DNA of 38,603 bases from a virus: the IMG/VR virus record IMGVR_UViG_3300027996_000077, positions 1 through 38,603 of that record; one strand, written 5' to 3'. The number at the start of each line of letters is the position of its first letter. Position 1 is the stretch's first letter. Shown piece after piece: positions 28,090-37,654 of the stretch. A program made the position numbers and the translations under genes. The notes under the pieces were generated by a model, which saw only the letters and a list, made by a program, of their open reading frames with translations, had not been told where the DNA came from and did no database searches.

Positions 28090-30330
28090 GTGGCACAACT
28101 ACGAATAGATGACTTTTCGGGCGGAAAGACCGACAACTACGTCAACGGACCGGTCAATGCTGCTCAAATAGTAGATAACGTCCTGATCGATCGCAACCGT
28201 AAGTGGTACGTTCGTAACGGTAGTGAAATCGACGACATCGATTACTACCAGATCCCAGCCGGAGAGCACCGGATCTCAAACCTTTATGAACTGAAAGACC
28301 AGCTTTTTAAATTTAACGCTAAGAACATTTATTTCATCGACGGTGGTTGGAACACGCTGACCGGCCCCGTCGATAACAATACGGCCTTTGGCGCAGGAAA
28401 CGCAAACTCACACCAGTGCCTGGCCGAGTGGAACTCACACTTGTTCATGACTATAGATGAGCACTCTAGCCCAAGGAAAATGTTTTACGATGGTTCAGAC
28501 TGGCAAGTGCGAACATCGGGACTTACAGGAATTGGTTCTGATCCTACTATCACGCCTGATGCAAACGACGGAAAATCTTACGTCTACTCATTTAACCGCA
28601 AATATACATATACCGTTGGAAGTGTCACATTTGTTGATCGAGGGCCAACCCGTTATGTTCAAGTCACCGGAGCCGCTGACTTCAGCGGAGTGGGCCACTA
28701 TAATCAGGTTTCCTCTATTCCGGTGCTCGCGAATGGAGCCACGCAGTGCTGGGATACTGCAGCGGTTAAGGTAGAAGTCTACCGAACGACAGACGGAGGG
28801 ACTACGTTTTATTACGCCGGGGAGGTAACCAATGGCACTACGACATTCGAAGATGACGTTACAGACGCTTCTTTGGTGGGCAACGCTTTGTTATATACTA
28901 CTGGGGGTGTGTACGACAATGATCCTCCTCCTCAAGCCAAGTATATTGCTGTAGCCAACGACATCGCCTGGTACGCCAACGTCAAAGAAGGCTCAGAGGA
29001 AATTGAAAACCGCATATACCAATCAAAACAATATGACCTTGACTCTGTTCCAGGTTCTTTCTTTATAGATATGGACGAAGATATCTCTGCCATCAACTCG
29101 GTGGGGATCTACCCCATCGTTTTCAGTGAGCGAAAGGCATACCGTCTAGAGGGCTTCGTCGATGAAACAGGTCGCGGCTTTACCAAGAAACGTGAAATCT
29201 CAGATACTGTTGGATGCGTCTCCAATGATTCGGTGATCAAAGTAGTAGGCGGCCTTTTCTTCTGCTCTCTAGACGGCTTTTACTTCACCGATGGCTTCCG
29301 GGTTCAAAAGCTCTCGCGTCAGCTTAATGATACCTACAAAACTTTCGTCGAGTCAGACACGCAGAAAAAAAGAATCTTCGGAACCTTAGACATTAACTCC
29401 GAGCGTTGTTACTGGTCCGTACAGTCTAGCGACAGCAGTACTGATAACGACACTGTTTACGTTCTGGATCCATACTGGGGGCTCAAGCACGAGTCTTGTT
29501 TCACAACGCTTAGCGGAGGGGCGAACTTCGCTCCTTCGTCGCTTCTGTTTGTAGGTGGTGACCTATACCGGGGAGATGACCGTGGCTATACGTTCTCTCA
29601 CGGGACCACAAACTATAATGACCCAGTGATCAACACGCTTACCGCCCCTTCGACGTGGTACGCCACGGCCGTGATCTATGATTACACGTCTACGGCGTTT
29701 GGCTTTGGCACTGAGGTTAATCGCAAGTGGGTCACAAGCATTGTGCCATCGTTTCACAATATCACAAACCTATCGCTGTCAATTCAAAGCTCTAACGATG
29801 ACTCACAAAACTTCACTCCGCTGAAAGAAATACGCTTTCGAAACAACATAGTGTGGGGTGATGAAGAGACCATATGGGGCGATGAGTCGGTCATATGGAA
29901 CTTCAATGAGATGGCTATTCGTATGAGGCGCTTTCCGGCTGGTAGCCTACGCTGCACGTATAAGCAGGTAAAGTTCACCAACGCGCTTACGAACATTACA
30001 TCTTCAGATGATTATGAAGACGCAGTCTGTGACGGAGGGACCAACACGGCTACGATTACAAATTTTGATTGGTCAACCACCAATAGAGGGCAGTTTTTTA
30101 CAACGGACGAGGATGCTTACAGTGAGCTATTTGAAATAATAGCCCGCACGGATAAGGTACTTACAGTAGAAGATGCCCATGACCGCTTTCCAACCGGACC
30201 AAGAAAGTGGATAATAAAGGGATACAGGAAAGATGAGCGGATCAAGCTCGAGGCATATACAATTCAGTATGAAGTCTTCGGAGAATCACATCCAAGATTT
30301 ACAACCTCGGAGCTAGGCGGCAATGCCTGA
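28090..30330 (+). CDS. Tail nozzle / stabilisation-like protein, 746 aa
   Basis: Starts with GTG at 28090, with AGGAG 6 bases upstream. A long beta-rich, propeller-like protein: DFSGGKTDNYVNGPVNAAQI at the start, repeated 'Y/F-W-x-S/D' and 'GD-x-Y' blades, KVEVYRTTDGGTTFYYAGEV near the middle, and REISDTVGCVSNDSVIKVVG in the second half. The 'G-x-x-SN-x-S/D' blade after a KREIS strand is typical of podovirus tail hub proteins (T7 gp12-like or P22 gp10-like). It would form the lower tail tube sealing the DNA channel. Its stop overlaps the next start by 8 bases. Confidence 0.75.
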   Translation: MAQLRIDDFSGGKTDNYVNGPVNAAQIVDNVLIDRNRKWYVRNGSEIDDIDYYQIPAGEHRISNLYELKDQLFKFNAKNIYFIDGGWNTLTGPVDNNTAFGAGNANSHQCLAEWNSHLFMTIDEHSSPRKMFYDGSDWQVRTSGLTGIGSDPTITPDANDGKSYVYSFNRKYTYTVGSVTFVDRGPTRYVQVTGAADFSGVGHYNQVSSIPVLANGATQCWDTAAVKVEVYRTTDGGTTFYYAGEVTNGTTTFEDDVTDASLVGNALLYTTGGVYDNDPPPQAKYIAVANDIAWYANVKEGSEEIENRIYQSKQYDLDSVPGSFFIDMDEDISAINSVGIYPIVFSERKAYRLEGFVDETGRGFTKKREISDTVGCVSNDSVIKVVGGLFFCSLDGFYFTDGFRVQKLSRQLNDTYKTFVESDTQKKRIFGTLDINSERCYWSVQSSDSSTDNDTVYVLDPYWGLKHESCFTTLSGGANFAPSSLLFVGGDLYRGDDRGYTFSHGTTNYNDPVINTLTAPSTWYATAVIYDYTSTAFGFGTEVNRKWVTSIVPSFHNITNLSLSIQSSNDDSQNFTPLKEIRFRNNIVWGDEETIWGDESVIWNFNEMAIRMRRFPAGSLRCTYKQVKFTNALTNITSSDDYEDAVCDGGTNTATITNFDWSTTNRGQFFTTDEDAYSELFEIIARTDKVLTVEDAHDRFPTGPRKWIIKGYRKDERIKLEAYTIQYEVFGESHPRFTTSELGGNA

Positions 30331-30652
30331 CCAATATGAAATCAATGTCCACGGTGTCGAGGATCCTATAGCCCAGGAGAACTGGCTTAAAACCCGTGAG
30401 CGTATGGAAGAAGACATCTTCCAAAAATTCATCGGACGCCACTACGAGATAGAGTTCAGCCAGGCAGAGACCAACTTTAAATTTCCCCACGGTCTACGGG
30501 CGATGCCACTTGACGTTATTCAAACATCACTGACCGGAGCCGGTACGCTTACGTGGAACTACACACTGTTTGATAACACGTACCTTGACATTACTACGAG
30601 CGGAGCTTGTGTGGTTCGTGCCTACATAGGTACCTATAAGGAGTCAACATGA
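30323..30652 (+). CDS. Small tail-region protein, 109 aa
   Basis: Begins MPDQYEINVHGVEDPIAQEN, with a helix KTRERMEEDIFQKFIG, then YEIEFSQAETNFKFPHGLRA and a strand pair with WNYTLFDNTYLDI. The 'FPHGLxxMPxDVIxTSLxGxG-x-x-x-W' segment is a motif of small podovirus proteins between nozzle and adaptor genes, associated with fibres or the tail tip. It overlaps the nozzle gene by 8 bases and the adaptor gene by 4. Exact role is unknown. Confidence 0.65.
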   Translation: MPDQYEINVHGVEDPIAQENWLKTRERMEEDIFQKFIGRHYEIEFSQAETNFKFPHGLRAMPLDVIQTSLTGAGTLTWNYTLFDNTYLDITTSGACVVRAYIGTYKEST

Positions 30653-31326
30653 AAGCATGGACGTATGCGGAGATACTGGAGAAAGTTCAAAACGATCTTG
30701 ACATGCAAGACGAAATCTTCATCACAGATGCAGAGTGGCTGGGCTACGTTAACGAAGCCATCGATGACTGTGAGGCAGACATCCACCAGCTGAACGAGGA
30801 ATATTTCAAAACTTCAGCCCAGGTACCCATGGTTCAGGGTACGGCACGTTACGCAATGCCCGATGATATTTACGCAAATAAGATAAAGCTCGTGTTCTAC
30901 GACGAGGGCTATAATAACTCCGACACGTACAAAGTATGGCAGATGAAAGACAAGAACAAGGCTGACGTGGAAGACAACGATGACTACGAATTTGACGTAG
31001 AGAATTCATCGACAAACGGCATAGAGTTTGTTCTTTATCCTGCCGCTAGGGTGACCAGTTCTACTTACATGACCGTGTGGTATATCCGTAATGCCAACAG
31101 AATTGCGCTGAGCACAGATACTTTAGATATTCCTGAATTTGCAAATTTCATCATGCAGCATATGAAGATGAGATGCATGGAAAAAGAAACGCATCCGATG
31201 CTTGGTAAAGCTGTGCAGGATCTTGAAGCGCAAAGAATGAAAATGCGCGAGACGCTAAGCCAAATGATTCCGGACCACGAAGAAACGATCGAGCCGGATC
31301 TAACCTTTTATGAGGAGATGAGCTAA
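30649..31326 (+). CDS. Head-tail adaptor protein (gp4/gp11-like), 225 aa
   Basis: Begins MKAWTYAEILEKVQNDLDMQ, then FITDAEWLGYVNEAIDDCEA. The N-terminal helix pair with 'F-x-x-x-E-x-x-x-x-x-N-x-A-x-x-x-x-x-x-I' followed by YAMPDDIYANKIKLVFYDEG is typical of podovirus adaptors (T7 gp11-like, P22 gp4-like), where 'YxLPxDxxxxxxV' is a family hallmark. The C-terminal helices include MKMRCMEKETHPMLGKAVQD. It would bind the portal ring and receive the nozzle. Overlaps at both ends indicate tight coupling. Confidence 0.75.
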   Translation: MKAWTYAEILEKVQNDLDMQDEIFITDAEWLGYVNEAIDDCEADIHQLNEEYFKTSAQVPMVQGTARYAMPDDIYANKIKLVFYDEGYNNSDTYKVWQMKDKNKADVEDNDDYEFDVENSSTNGIEFVLYPAARVTSSTYMTVWYIRNANRIALSTDTLDIPEFANFIMQHMKMRCMEKETHPMLGKAVQDLEAQRMKMRETLSQMIPDHEETIEPDLTFYEEMS

Positions 31327-32300
31327 TGGGAGGATTTAGAAATCCATTAAAAGATGTTTCTGTGGAAAAAATGAAGGATGCAGGTACCCAGTTTAGTCGT
31401 CTCTTCAGCGAAGGTGGCGAGATAGATCCAAGAAATGAACAGTTAATTGCTGAACAAGAAGAAAAAATTAGAAGCCTGATAAATAAACGACCTAAATGGG
31501 CGAGTTATGAAGTCGGAAAGTTTGGGGGCACAGACGTTCTCGGTGGTCTGGATCCCAGGATGGCAAAAGCCAGAGACATCGCCCAGCGTGCTGAGATTGG
31601 AACCGGCGCTCAGTACGGTATGGCCGAGCAAGACGTAGGCCGTCTGGCCGGACGAGCTTGGGGCCAAGGACCATCAGCATCTGCGCAGGCAATGTTAGAA
31701 CAACAGCGACTCGGTGAATTATCAGGACGCGAGCGGTTTCAGGAAGGCATGGCCGGGCAACTGGCCCAGCAACGTGCCGGACTCGCCGCTCGTGGTGGTC
31801 TCTCCGGAGGAGCCGGGGAACGCCTCGCCCGCTCCAGCGGTCGTGAGCAAATGATGGGTATGCAACAGATGGGACGTGAGGGCCGCGCAGCACGCCTCGG
31901 TATCACAGCCCAAGACGAAGCCCAGCGCATGGCACTTCAGCAACAAATGCCTGGCATGAGAATGGGTCTTGAGCAATATCAAACCGGCCTTAGCGAACGT
32001 GAAGCAGTACGCGAAGCCGAACGTCAACAAATAAATCAACAGCTAGCCATGCAGAAGGCCGGACTCTGGGGTCAAACTGGTCTTCAGCAACGCGGCCAGG
32101 ATGCAAACATTTGGCAAGCCACACAACAAATGCAGCAACAAGAACAAAACTTAGCACAACAAGCAGAGCAGTCAGGTTGGCAGGGTATGATGCAGGCAGA
32201 AGGCGCACTTCAGTCATCTGCTGCAACGCAGCGTGCTGGCGGGAAACAAGGCGGAATGTTCGCACCAATCAACCCAGGGAACTGGTTTAAACAAAGTTAA
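31326..32300 (+). CDS. Gln/Gly/Ala-rich internal virion protein candidate, 324 aa
   Basis: Begins MGGFRNPLKDVSVEKMKDAG. The body is helical, low in complexity and rich in Gln, Gly, Ala, Arg and Met, for example LAQQRAGLAARGGLSGGAGE and QQMQQQEQNLAQQAEQSGWQ. Proteins with this composition between adaptor and large internal protein genes are typically stored in the head and ejected with DNA. TAATG start after the adaptor with GAGGAG upstream. The charged, long-helix character would suit assembly into a trans-envelope conduit. No enzyme domain recognised. Confidence 0.6.
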   Translation: MGGFRNPLKDVSVEKMKDAGTQFSRLFSEGGEIDPRNEQLIAEQEEKIRSLINKRPKWASYEVGKFGGTDVLGGLDPRMAKARDIAQRAEIGTGAQYGMAEQDVGRLAGRAWGQGPSASAQAMLEQQRLGELSGRERFQEGMAGQLAQQRAGLAARGGLSGGAGERLARSSGREQMMGMQQMGREGRAARLGITAQDEAQRMALQQQMPGMRMGLEQYQTGLSEREAVREAERQQINQQLAMQKAGLWGQTGLQQRGQDANIWQATQQMQQQEQNLAQQAEQSGWQGMMQAEGALQSSAATQRAGGKQGGMFAPINPGNWFKQS

Positions 32301-32311
32301 GGAGTAATACA

Positions 32312-32704
32312 ATGGCGATACCCCCTCAAGCAATGATGGCTTTAATGGGTGGCAAAGGCGGCGGCGGCGGTGGCATGCCTAATCCAATGATGATGGCAGG
32401 TGGCGCATTAGCCGGTGCAATCATGGGCAAGGAACGCGGCAAAGCATGGCGGCAGCAAAAAGACGTAATCGCAGCTCATCAAGCATGGTCACCGTATACA
32501 CGTATACCACTACAACACTTACAGCAAGAACCACTACAGATGGAATCAATCATGCGTGGTGTAGCCATGGGTGCAGCGATGGGTAAAGGCAAGAGTCCTT
32601 GGGGTAAAGGCGGCGGCGGCGGTACTAGTGCTCAAGGAAACCAGTATGCAACCACTGATGAAACCGGGAATCCATATGCTTTAAATATGGCTGCAATGAA
32701 ATAA
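32312..32704 (+). CDS. Gly/Met-rich internal virion protein candidate, 130 aa
   Basis: Begins MAIPPQAMMALMGGKGGGGG and has a hydrophobic Gly-zipper-like stretch (MMMAGGALAGAIMGKERG) that could insert in a membrane, and a second one (MRGVAMGAAMGKGKS). A Gly run also occurs in the middle. GGAG lies 8 bases before the ATG. Composition and position between two larger internal-type proteins suggest an ejected, membrane-active protein involved in DNA delivery; this is inference only. Confidence 0.6.
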   Translation: MAIPPQAMMALMGGKGGGGGGMPNPMMMAGGALAGAIMGKERGKAWRQQKDVIAAHQAWSPYTRIPLQHLQQEPLQMESIMRGVAMGAAMGKGKSPWGKGGGGGTSAQGNQYATTDETGNPYALNMAAMK

Positions 32705-32716
32705 AAGGAGTTTAAG

Positions 32717-33565
32717 ATGCCTTTAGCATATCCTAACTACAGGCCAGATGACGTTGAACAATTAAGCCTTCAAGAAAAGCTAAGGGCCAGACAAGCTCCT
32801 CCACTGGTAGAGCCAGGAACAGGGCCGGTTGCACCTGAGCTTTTAGAGCAACAAAAATATGACATCATGCAAATGGGCGGCACTGGTGCTGTAGAGGGTA
32901 GTGTTGAGCCACCAAGCGTGGAAGAAGAAACTGAAAAAACCATGGATGACTTCATGTGGAAAGAAGACATCTCTGATGAACTGGCGGACCTTGATCGCAG
33001 AAAACAAAAGCTTGATAACCTTGGTGATAGTATCAAGCAATGGCGTCAGTCTCAAGGAGGTGTAAATATCAAACCATTTCTTCAGTGGGTAGATGCAGAA
33101 ACAGGATCGAACTTTGCTCGTGGTCACAAGGATCCAGCCTCACAAGAAGAGCTTGACGATCAAGCAGCCAAGCATCTTAAAGGTGTTGAACGCGAAAAGA
33201 CAAACATCGATAAGCTTAAAACAAAGCTATACAACTTCAAGCAACAGCGTCTGGCTTTCTCTAAAAAAGAAGGACTCAAAGAATTTGGCAGGGGCGAACG
33301 AGCTACTGCAAAAAAAGGACAAACAGAAGCCTCTTACCGTGCCAATAGAAAACAAGCTATAGCAGAAGCAGAAGATTTCGTTGATAACAATGACGCCTTA
33401 TTTCAAAAGTATATTGATGCCAAATACACAGAAGATGAACAAGAGAACATGGATGTTTTTCTTTTGAAAAAAGAATTTGCAACAGATCTTCTTACAAATC
33501 AATACAATACTAAAGGAGAACAAGCTGCCACCGATAGTCTAAAAGACATTGTTGGATCTTATTAA
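32717..33565 (+). CDS. Helical internal virion protein candidate, 282 aa
   Basis: Begins MPLAYPNYRPDDVEQLSLQE. Highly charged and helical, with a coiled-coil region around EELADLDRRKQKLDNLGDSI-like sequence and KGVEREKTNIDKLKTKLYNF. The acidic first third (VEGSVEPPSVEEETEKTMDD) is probably disordered. No catalytic motif is seen. GGAG lies 8 bases upstream of the ATG. It precedes the 1205-aa protein by 15 bases, so it probably shares the head-internal or ejection role. Confidence 0.6.
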   Translation: MPLAYPNYRPDDVEQLSLQEKLRARQAPPLVEPGTGPVAPELLEQQKYDIMQMGGTGAVEGSVEPPSVEEETEKTMDDFMWKEDISDELADLDRRKQKLDNLGDSIKQWRQSQGGVNIKPFLQWVDAETGSNFARGHKDPASQEELDDQAAKHLKGVEREKTNIDKLKTKLYNFKQQRLAFSKKEGLKEFGRGERATAKKGQTEASYRANRKQAIAEAEDFVDNNDALFQKYIDAKYTEDEQENMDVFLLKKEFATDLLTNQYNTKGEQAATDSLKDIVGSY

Positions 33566-33580
33566 CAAATGGGATAAAAA

Positions 33581-36500
33581 ATGCCTGAGAATATCCTTGA
33601 TAAATATAGACGCAAGAAAACAACAGACACAGCTAGCGAGGGTATCCTCGATAAATATAGGCGTCCGCAAAAAACTACGCAAGATGAAACAAATATCCTT
33701 AATAAATATAGGCAAAAGAAACCACAAACAGACTTCTCCCATGACGAAGCCACGGTGGCTCGCGTCAAGGAGCAGATGGGGCCAAAGAGCTTTATCAAAA
33801 AAGAAGATCGCTACATCCCCGAAGAAGGCATGATCCAACACCTGGGCGGCGTACTTGATTTCATCGATAACATCAAACGATCCTTTGTCATCGGAGTATC
33901 CGGAAAGATCGACCAACCACAGGGAGACTTTTCACGAGGCATCCAGTACGCAAAGGAAGCCTGGGATAAACGCCGCTACACTAGCCTCTCAGACTTTGCT
34001 GATACTGTTATGATGAAAAAATCTCTCGGCAAAGACGACAACCAATTTGACTTTGGTGATGTATTTGATTTTGTAAGGCAGGCCATACCAACTCCTCAAA
34101 ATATAACGAGAGAAGTCGGAGCCATGCCTCGCCGGTTCGGCGTAGACCAAGACGGTGAGATTACTTTCGGAGATCCCTTTGACGTTGCCAGAGACATGGT
34201 CGTTGACGCAGCTACGAGTCCGCTGACCTATCTATCCGGTGGTCTCTCAGCTGTTGCAAAAGGCGGTTTCTTGGCAAGTAAACTGCCTGGGCTCCATAAG
34301 ATCCTTACAGCAGGCAAGTATGAAAAGATCATGGAGAAGGCTGTCAAGGAAGGACCGAAACTCGTAGCAGCCAGCCCAGCCACGGCTAAAAAATATGCCA
34401 TGCTTAAGACCGGGGTCAAAGCAGCAACCAGTGACGAGGCTATTAAAACTCTGGATAAAGCCAAGGATCTATCCAAACTCGCCGAAGGCATGGGAGACGT
34501 AGCCAAAGCCGCCCAGACTTTCCGGCTTGGCTCTGGCGCAGCCATCGGTGGTGTCGGTGGCGTGGCCGCAGCTCCGCCTGAATCCTCGCTCGCCGAGAAA
34601 GCTCTATGGGGACTTGGTGGTGCCGTGCTTGGTATGGGTGCTCGTGCCGGTGCGCCCAAGGCTCATGCTCTGGGTCAGAAAGCCATGACTAAACTTACTG
34701 ATGATTACATGGAAGCTACCCGTGGGGTCAAAGGATTTACAAAGCTTCACGAAGGCATCGGCGAAGCATTCGAAAACTTAGGCAAAGCAGCTAACTGGCT
34801 TGCACAAAGAAAGTTCCATGCACTAGCGGGGCTGACCGATGGCCAAGCTATCCATACTACAGGGCTGATGCGACGGTACCGAAACAGGTTCCTGGAGCTG
34901 AGGGAACCAAGGATCAAGAAGCTTGATAAGTGGCGAGTCGATAACAGCCTTCTACCAAAAGAATACAAAGAAGAGCTAAGCATACTGAACAGCCTAAAGA
35001 AAAAAGGCGATATCGACGACGTAGAATTCGCACGAAAAAAAGCTGTGATGGATAATGCCAAAAAAGAAATAGATGACAAATACTTTCAGCAAAGAAACTT
35101 AATCGATAATGAGATCACCGAGCAAATGGACCGCTACGTAGCAGCTGACCTAGCAGGAGAAGCTGGTAAAGTTATTCATGCCGTTAGAAAATGGGAAGGC
35201 TTCAACCAAGTAGCTGGTAAACGCATGAGCGATGCCATGAAGAAGAACCCGAAAGATCGTGGGTTCCTTGGGATCAAGTGGCACGTTGAAAACTTCGCAG
35301 ATAAAAAAGAATACAAACGCTTCGAAGACATCCTTGATTCCGATAAAGTCATCAGAGCTAAAGGTAAAAAGTATCACGGTGCGGCTTATGATCTAGCGCC
35401 TAAACCTTCGTTTACTCGTCAGGCATGGGAGAAGGCTACAGGCACAGAGTTAGAGGGAGCGCTCAAACGTGTTCGCCAGGGAGAAGACCTAGCACAGATG
35501 GCTTACGCCGAGAAAGCTGCGGCCATGCTACTAAAGCCAGCCGATCGAGAAATGATTAGAGCCCATAAGCTTATCTCAGAGATGGACGTTACAAGCGGGC
35601 TTTTTAAAAAGACTCCAGTTATGAAATGGGTCTTTAGCCAACCATCAATTAAAACCGGAGAGTTCGTTCTTAAAAAATGGGACAACCTTCTACAATTTTT
35701 CAAGACCAACGCTCTTTATGCAAGTACCAGCTGGCTTAAGAACAACTACTGGGACAACCTTACAAAAGCATATGTTCAAAACGGGCTTGGCTCCGTGGTA
35801 GGCACGGCATCGCTTAGGATGGGACCAGCTGTCAGAAAAGCAGGACTGGTTGCTGCCAAGAAAGCTGGCGTAGAAAAGATCGCTGGTCGCCGGGTCAACG
35901 ACATGCTTACCAAATATCAAAAGACCTTAGAGCGAGACATGTGGCAAATGTATCGTGGCAAGCTTCCTGACCGCGAGCTTCAACCACTCATGGAAGAAGC
36001 GCTGACATACGGCATCATTGATAAGCCGCTGTTTACCACCATGTTAGATGATACGGCTAAAGGGTTTATCTTTAATGATAAAATGAAACTTGGAAAAGAT
36101 AAATTCTTCCTAAAGCAAATGCTCGACGGTTACACGGATACACTCGGTCGCACCGTGGGTGCCGTGGGATCATACTTTGAAGGTACTGCGCGGCTTAACA
36201 CATACGTTAGAACGCGAGACATGCTGATGAAAACAGCTGTAGGTACATCACCTGAAACAGCTAGAAAGATCGCAGCCCAAGTAACCAAGGATACATTCTT
36301 TGATTACGCCAAGATGCTTCATCCCTTCGAGAAAGCTGTGATGCGCAGGATCGTGCCGTTCTGGGGGTTCCACTCACGCAACATGCGCTACTGGGCAGAC
36401 GCCATACTTGATCCTGAACGTGTAAGCCGCGTTAGAAACGCAGTCAAACTCATGGAGCAAATCGGAGATCCACTGACTGAAGAACAAAAACAAATGACCT

Positions 36501-37198
36501 CTGATTACTTGCTTCGAAACGGAGCAAGGTTTGTTAAAAAAGTCAAAGGTGGTACTCGCTACTCTATGCTTCCTACAATGTCAATGTATGACGCTGCCCT
36601 TGGCGTACCGCTATCAATGGAAGCTGCCGGTGAATACTTGGAGAAGGTAGCACCACATATTAAACTTCCGTTTGAAATCTTTATGGACAAAGATCTCTTC
36701 ACGAAGACGCCACTTCGCCCATCAGCAGCAGGTAGAAAGTTCCTGTTTAGCCGTGGGTTCAAACACTTTGCTCTTCGTAAGATGATCGGACGCATGGGAC
36801 TGGATCCTGACGGTACGCTAGCTAGGATCCTTGCCGTCAACGGCGTAGAGATAACAAAGAGTGGTCACCCAGTAGCCAAGGATGACATGCAGGTCATACT
36901 CGATAAAGTTTACTCTACAGTATTTCCCATACCCATCGTTGATCAGGTGGCCGGAGCCATTGGTAAGACTATCTATGACCGTGAGACTGCACTTGAAGTT
37001 ATGTTAAACATGGTCACACCAATGAAACAAACTGAGATGAGCGATAAGTTTGGTCGCCAGGTTAGAAAAGAAAAACTCTACCCCAATATAAGAGAGCTAA
37101 AGCAGAAACGAAAGCGTCAGAAAGAACTAAGAAACGAAGAACGCCGCGAACGACGAGGGGAGCGTTACCGAGAAAGACGAAAGCGTCAAGGCTATTAG
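33581..37198 (+). CDS. Very large internal virion / ejection protein, 1205 aa
   Basis: The largest product in the window. The N-terminus has three 17-residue repeats, each beginning ILDKYR or ILNKYR, then a basic and helical body. Gly-rich hydrophobic segments lie at about residues 312-355 (GSGAAIGGVGGVAAA and ALWGLGGAVLGMGARAGA) and could enter membranes. A second half rich in Lys, Arg and aromatic helices follows (for example VMRRIVPFWGFHSRNMRYWA near 925). The end is extremely basic (REKLYPNIRELKQKRKRQKE). This size and composition fit the large internal proteins of podoviruses (T7 gp16- or P22-ejection-like); no lytic transglycosylase motif was recognised. Its stop overlaps that of the endolysin on the other strand. 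Confidence 0.7.
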   Translation: MPENILDKYRRKKTTDTASEGILDKYRRPQKTTQDETNILNKYRQKKPQTDFSHDEATVARVKEQMGPKSFIKKEDRYIPEEGMIQHLGGVLDFIDNIKRSFVIGVSGKIDQPQGDFSRGIQYAKEAWDKRRYTSLSDFADTVMMKKSLGKDDNQFDFGDVFDFVRQAIPTPQNITREVGAMPRRFGVDQDGEITFGDPFDVARDMVVDAATSPLTYLSGGLSAVAKGGFLASKLPGLHKILTAGKYEKIMEKAVKEGPKLVAASPATAKKYAMLKTGVKAATSDEAIKTLDKAKDLSKLAEGMGDVAKAAQTFRLGSGAAIGGVGGVAAAPPESSLAEKALWGLGGAVLGMGARAGAPKAHALGQKAMTKLTDDYMEATRGVKGFTKLHEGIGEAFENLGKAANWLAQRKFHALAGLTDGQAIHTTGLMRRYRNRFLELREPRIKKLDKWRVDNSLLPKEYKEELSILNSLKKKGDIDDVEFARKKAVMDNAKKEIDDKYFQQRNLIDNEITEQMDRYVAADLAGEAGKVIHAVRKWEGFNQVAGKRMSDAMKKNPKDRGFLGIKWHVENFADKKEYKRFEDILDSDKVIRAKGKKYHGAAYDLAPKPSFTRQAWEKATGTELEGALKRVRQGEDLAQMAYAEKAAAMLLKPADREMIRAHKLISEMDVTSGLFKKTPVMKWVFSQPSIKTGEFVLKKWDNLLQFFKTNALYASTSWLKNNYWDNLTKAYVQNGLGSVVGTASLRMGPAVRKAGLVAAKKAGVEKIAGRRVNDMLTKYQKTLERDMWQMYRGKLPDRELQPLMEEALTYGIIDKPLFTTMLDDTAKGFIFNDKMKLGKDKFFLKQMLDGYTDTLGRTVGAVGSYFEGTARLNTYVRTRDMLMKTAVGTSPETARKIAAQVTKDTFFDYAKMLHPFEKAVMRRIVPFWGFHSRNMRYWADAILDPERVSRVRNAVKLMEQIGDPLTEEQKQMTSDYLLRNGARFVKKVKGGTRYSMLPTMSMYDAALGVPLSMEAAGEYLEKVAPHIKLPFEIFMDKDLFTKTPLRPSAAGRKFLFSRGFKHFALRKMIGRMGLDPDGTLARILAVNGVEITKSGHPVAKDDMQVILDKVYSTVFPIPIVDQVAGAIGKTIYDRETALEVMLNMVTPMKQTEMSDKFGRQVRKEKLYPNIRELKQKRKRQKELRNEERRERRGERYRERRKRQGY
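33591..33743 (+). repeat. Three in-frame 51-bp coding repeats
   Basis: Copies start at 33591, 33642 and 33693, exactly 51 bases apart, and encode 17 residues each with conserved (I)LDKYR or ILNKYR heads and variable tails. The DNA head word ATATCCTTGATAAATATA is well kept in all three. The repeat may bind several copies of a partner or vary in number between relatives. Confidence 0.8.
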
Positions 37199-37644
37199 CT
37201 CGACGGCTTCGACATAAAATCCATGATAGGTCTATAAAAACCCACAACGTCGCTACGATAGTGCCACGGTCTGACGCGGATGAAAGCATTCTGAAGCGCA
37301 GCTATTTCTTCATCAGTGGTCCCACGGCCACCCCCAGAAGCTTCAACGATCTTATCGTCACCCAGAAAGATAGCAACGTGGCTGACTTTCTCGGAGCCCT
37401 TGCCGTAAAAGACAAGATCTAAAAACTGTGGCTCAAGCTTACCTACGACTTGCTGATGCTTGAAAAGATTGTACAGACCCTGTGAGCTGAAGTCAGTGCG
37501 GTGCGGTATAGCGCCTGCTGCCTGCAAGATTTCAACAGCGAATCCTGAACAGTCAAAGCCACGGATCGGATCATCACCAGCCCATATGTATGGGGTACCA
37601 AGAAAACTCATAATGTACGAATACAAGATACCGTGGCTCAACAT
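37195..37644 (-). CDS. NlpC/P60-family endolysin, 149 aa
   Basis: Probably cuts cell-wall peptide for lysis. The NlpC/P60 fold is visible: PYIWAGDDPIRGFDCSGF puts the catalytic Cys at residue 32, VSHVAIFLGDDKIVEASGGG puts the catalytic His at 89, and IVEA holds the usual following polar position. Length fits a single-domain enzyme with no wall-binding part and no signal peptide, so it needs a holin to cross the membrane. AAGGAG lies 6 bases before the ATG. Its stop codon overlaps the stop of the 1205-aa gene on the opposite strand by two bases, so the two operons converge without a spacer. Confidence 0.85.
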   Translation of the reverse strand: MLSHGILYSYIMSFLGTPYIWAGDDPIRGFDCSGFAVEILQAAGAIPHRTDFSSQGLYNLFKHQQVVGKLEPQFLDLVFYGKGSEKVSHVAIFLGDDKIVEASGGGRGTTDEEIAALQNAFIRVRPWHYRSDVVGFYRPIMDFMSKPSS

Positions 37645-37654
37645 GTCTTACTCC

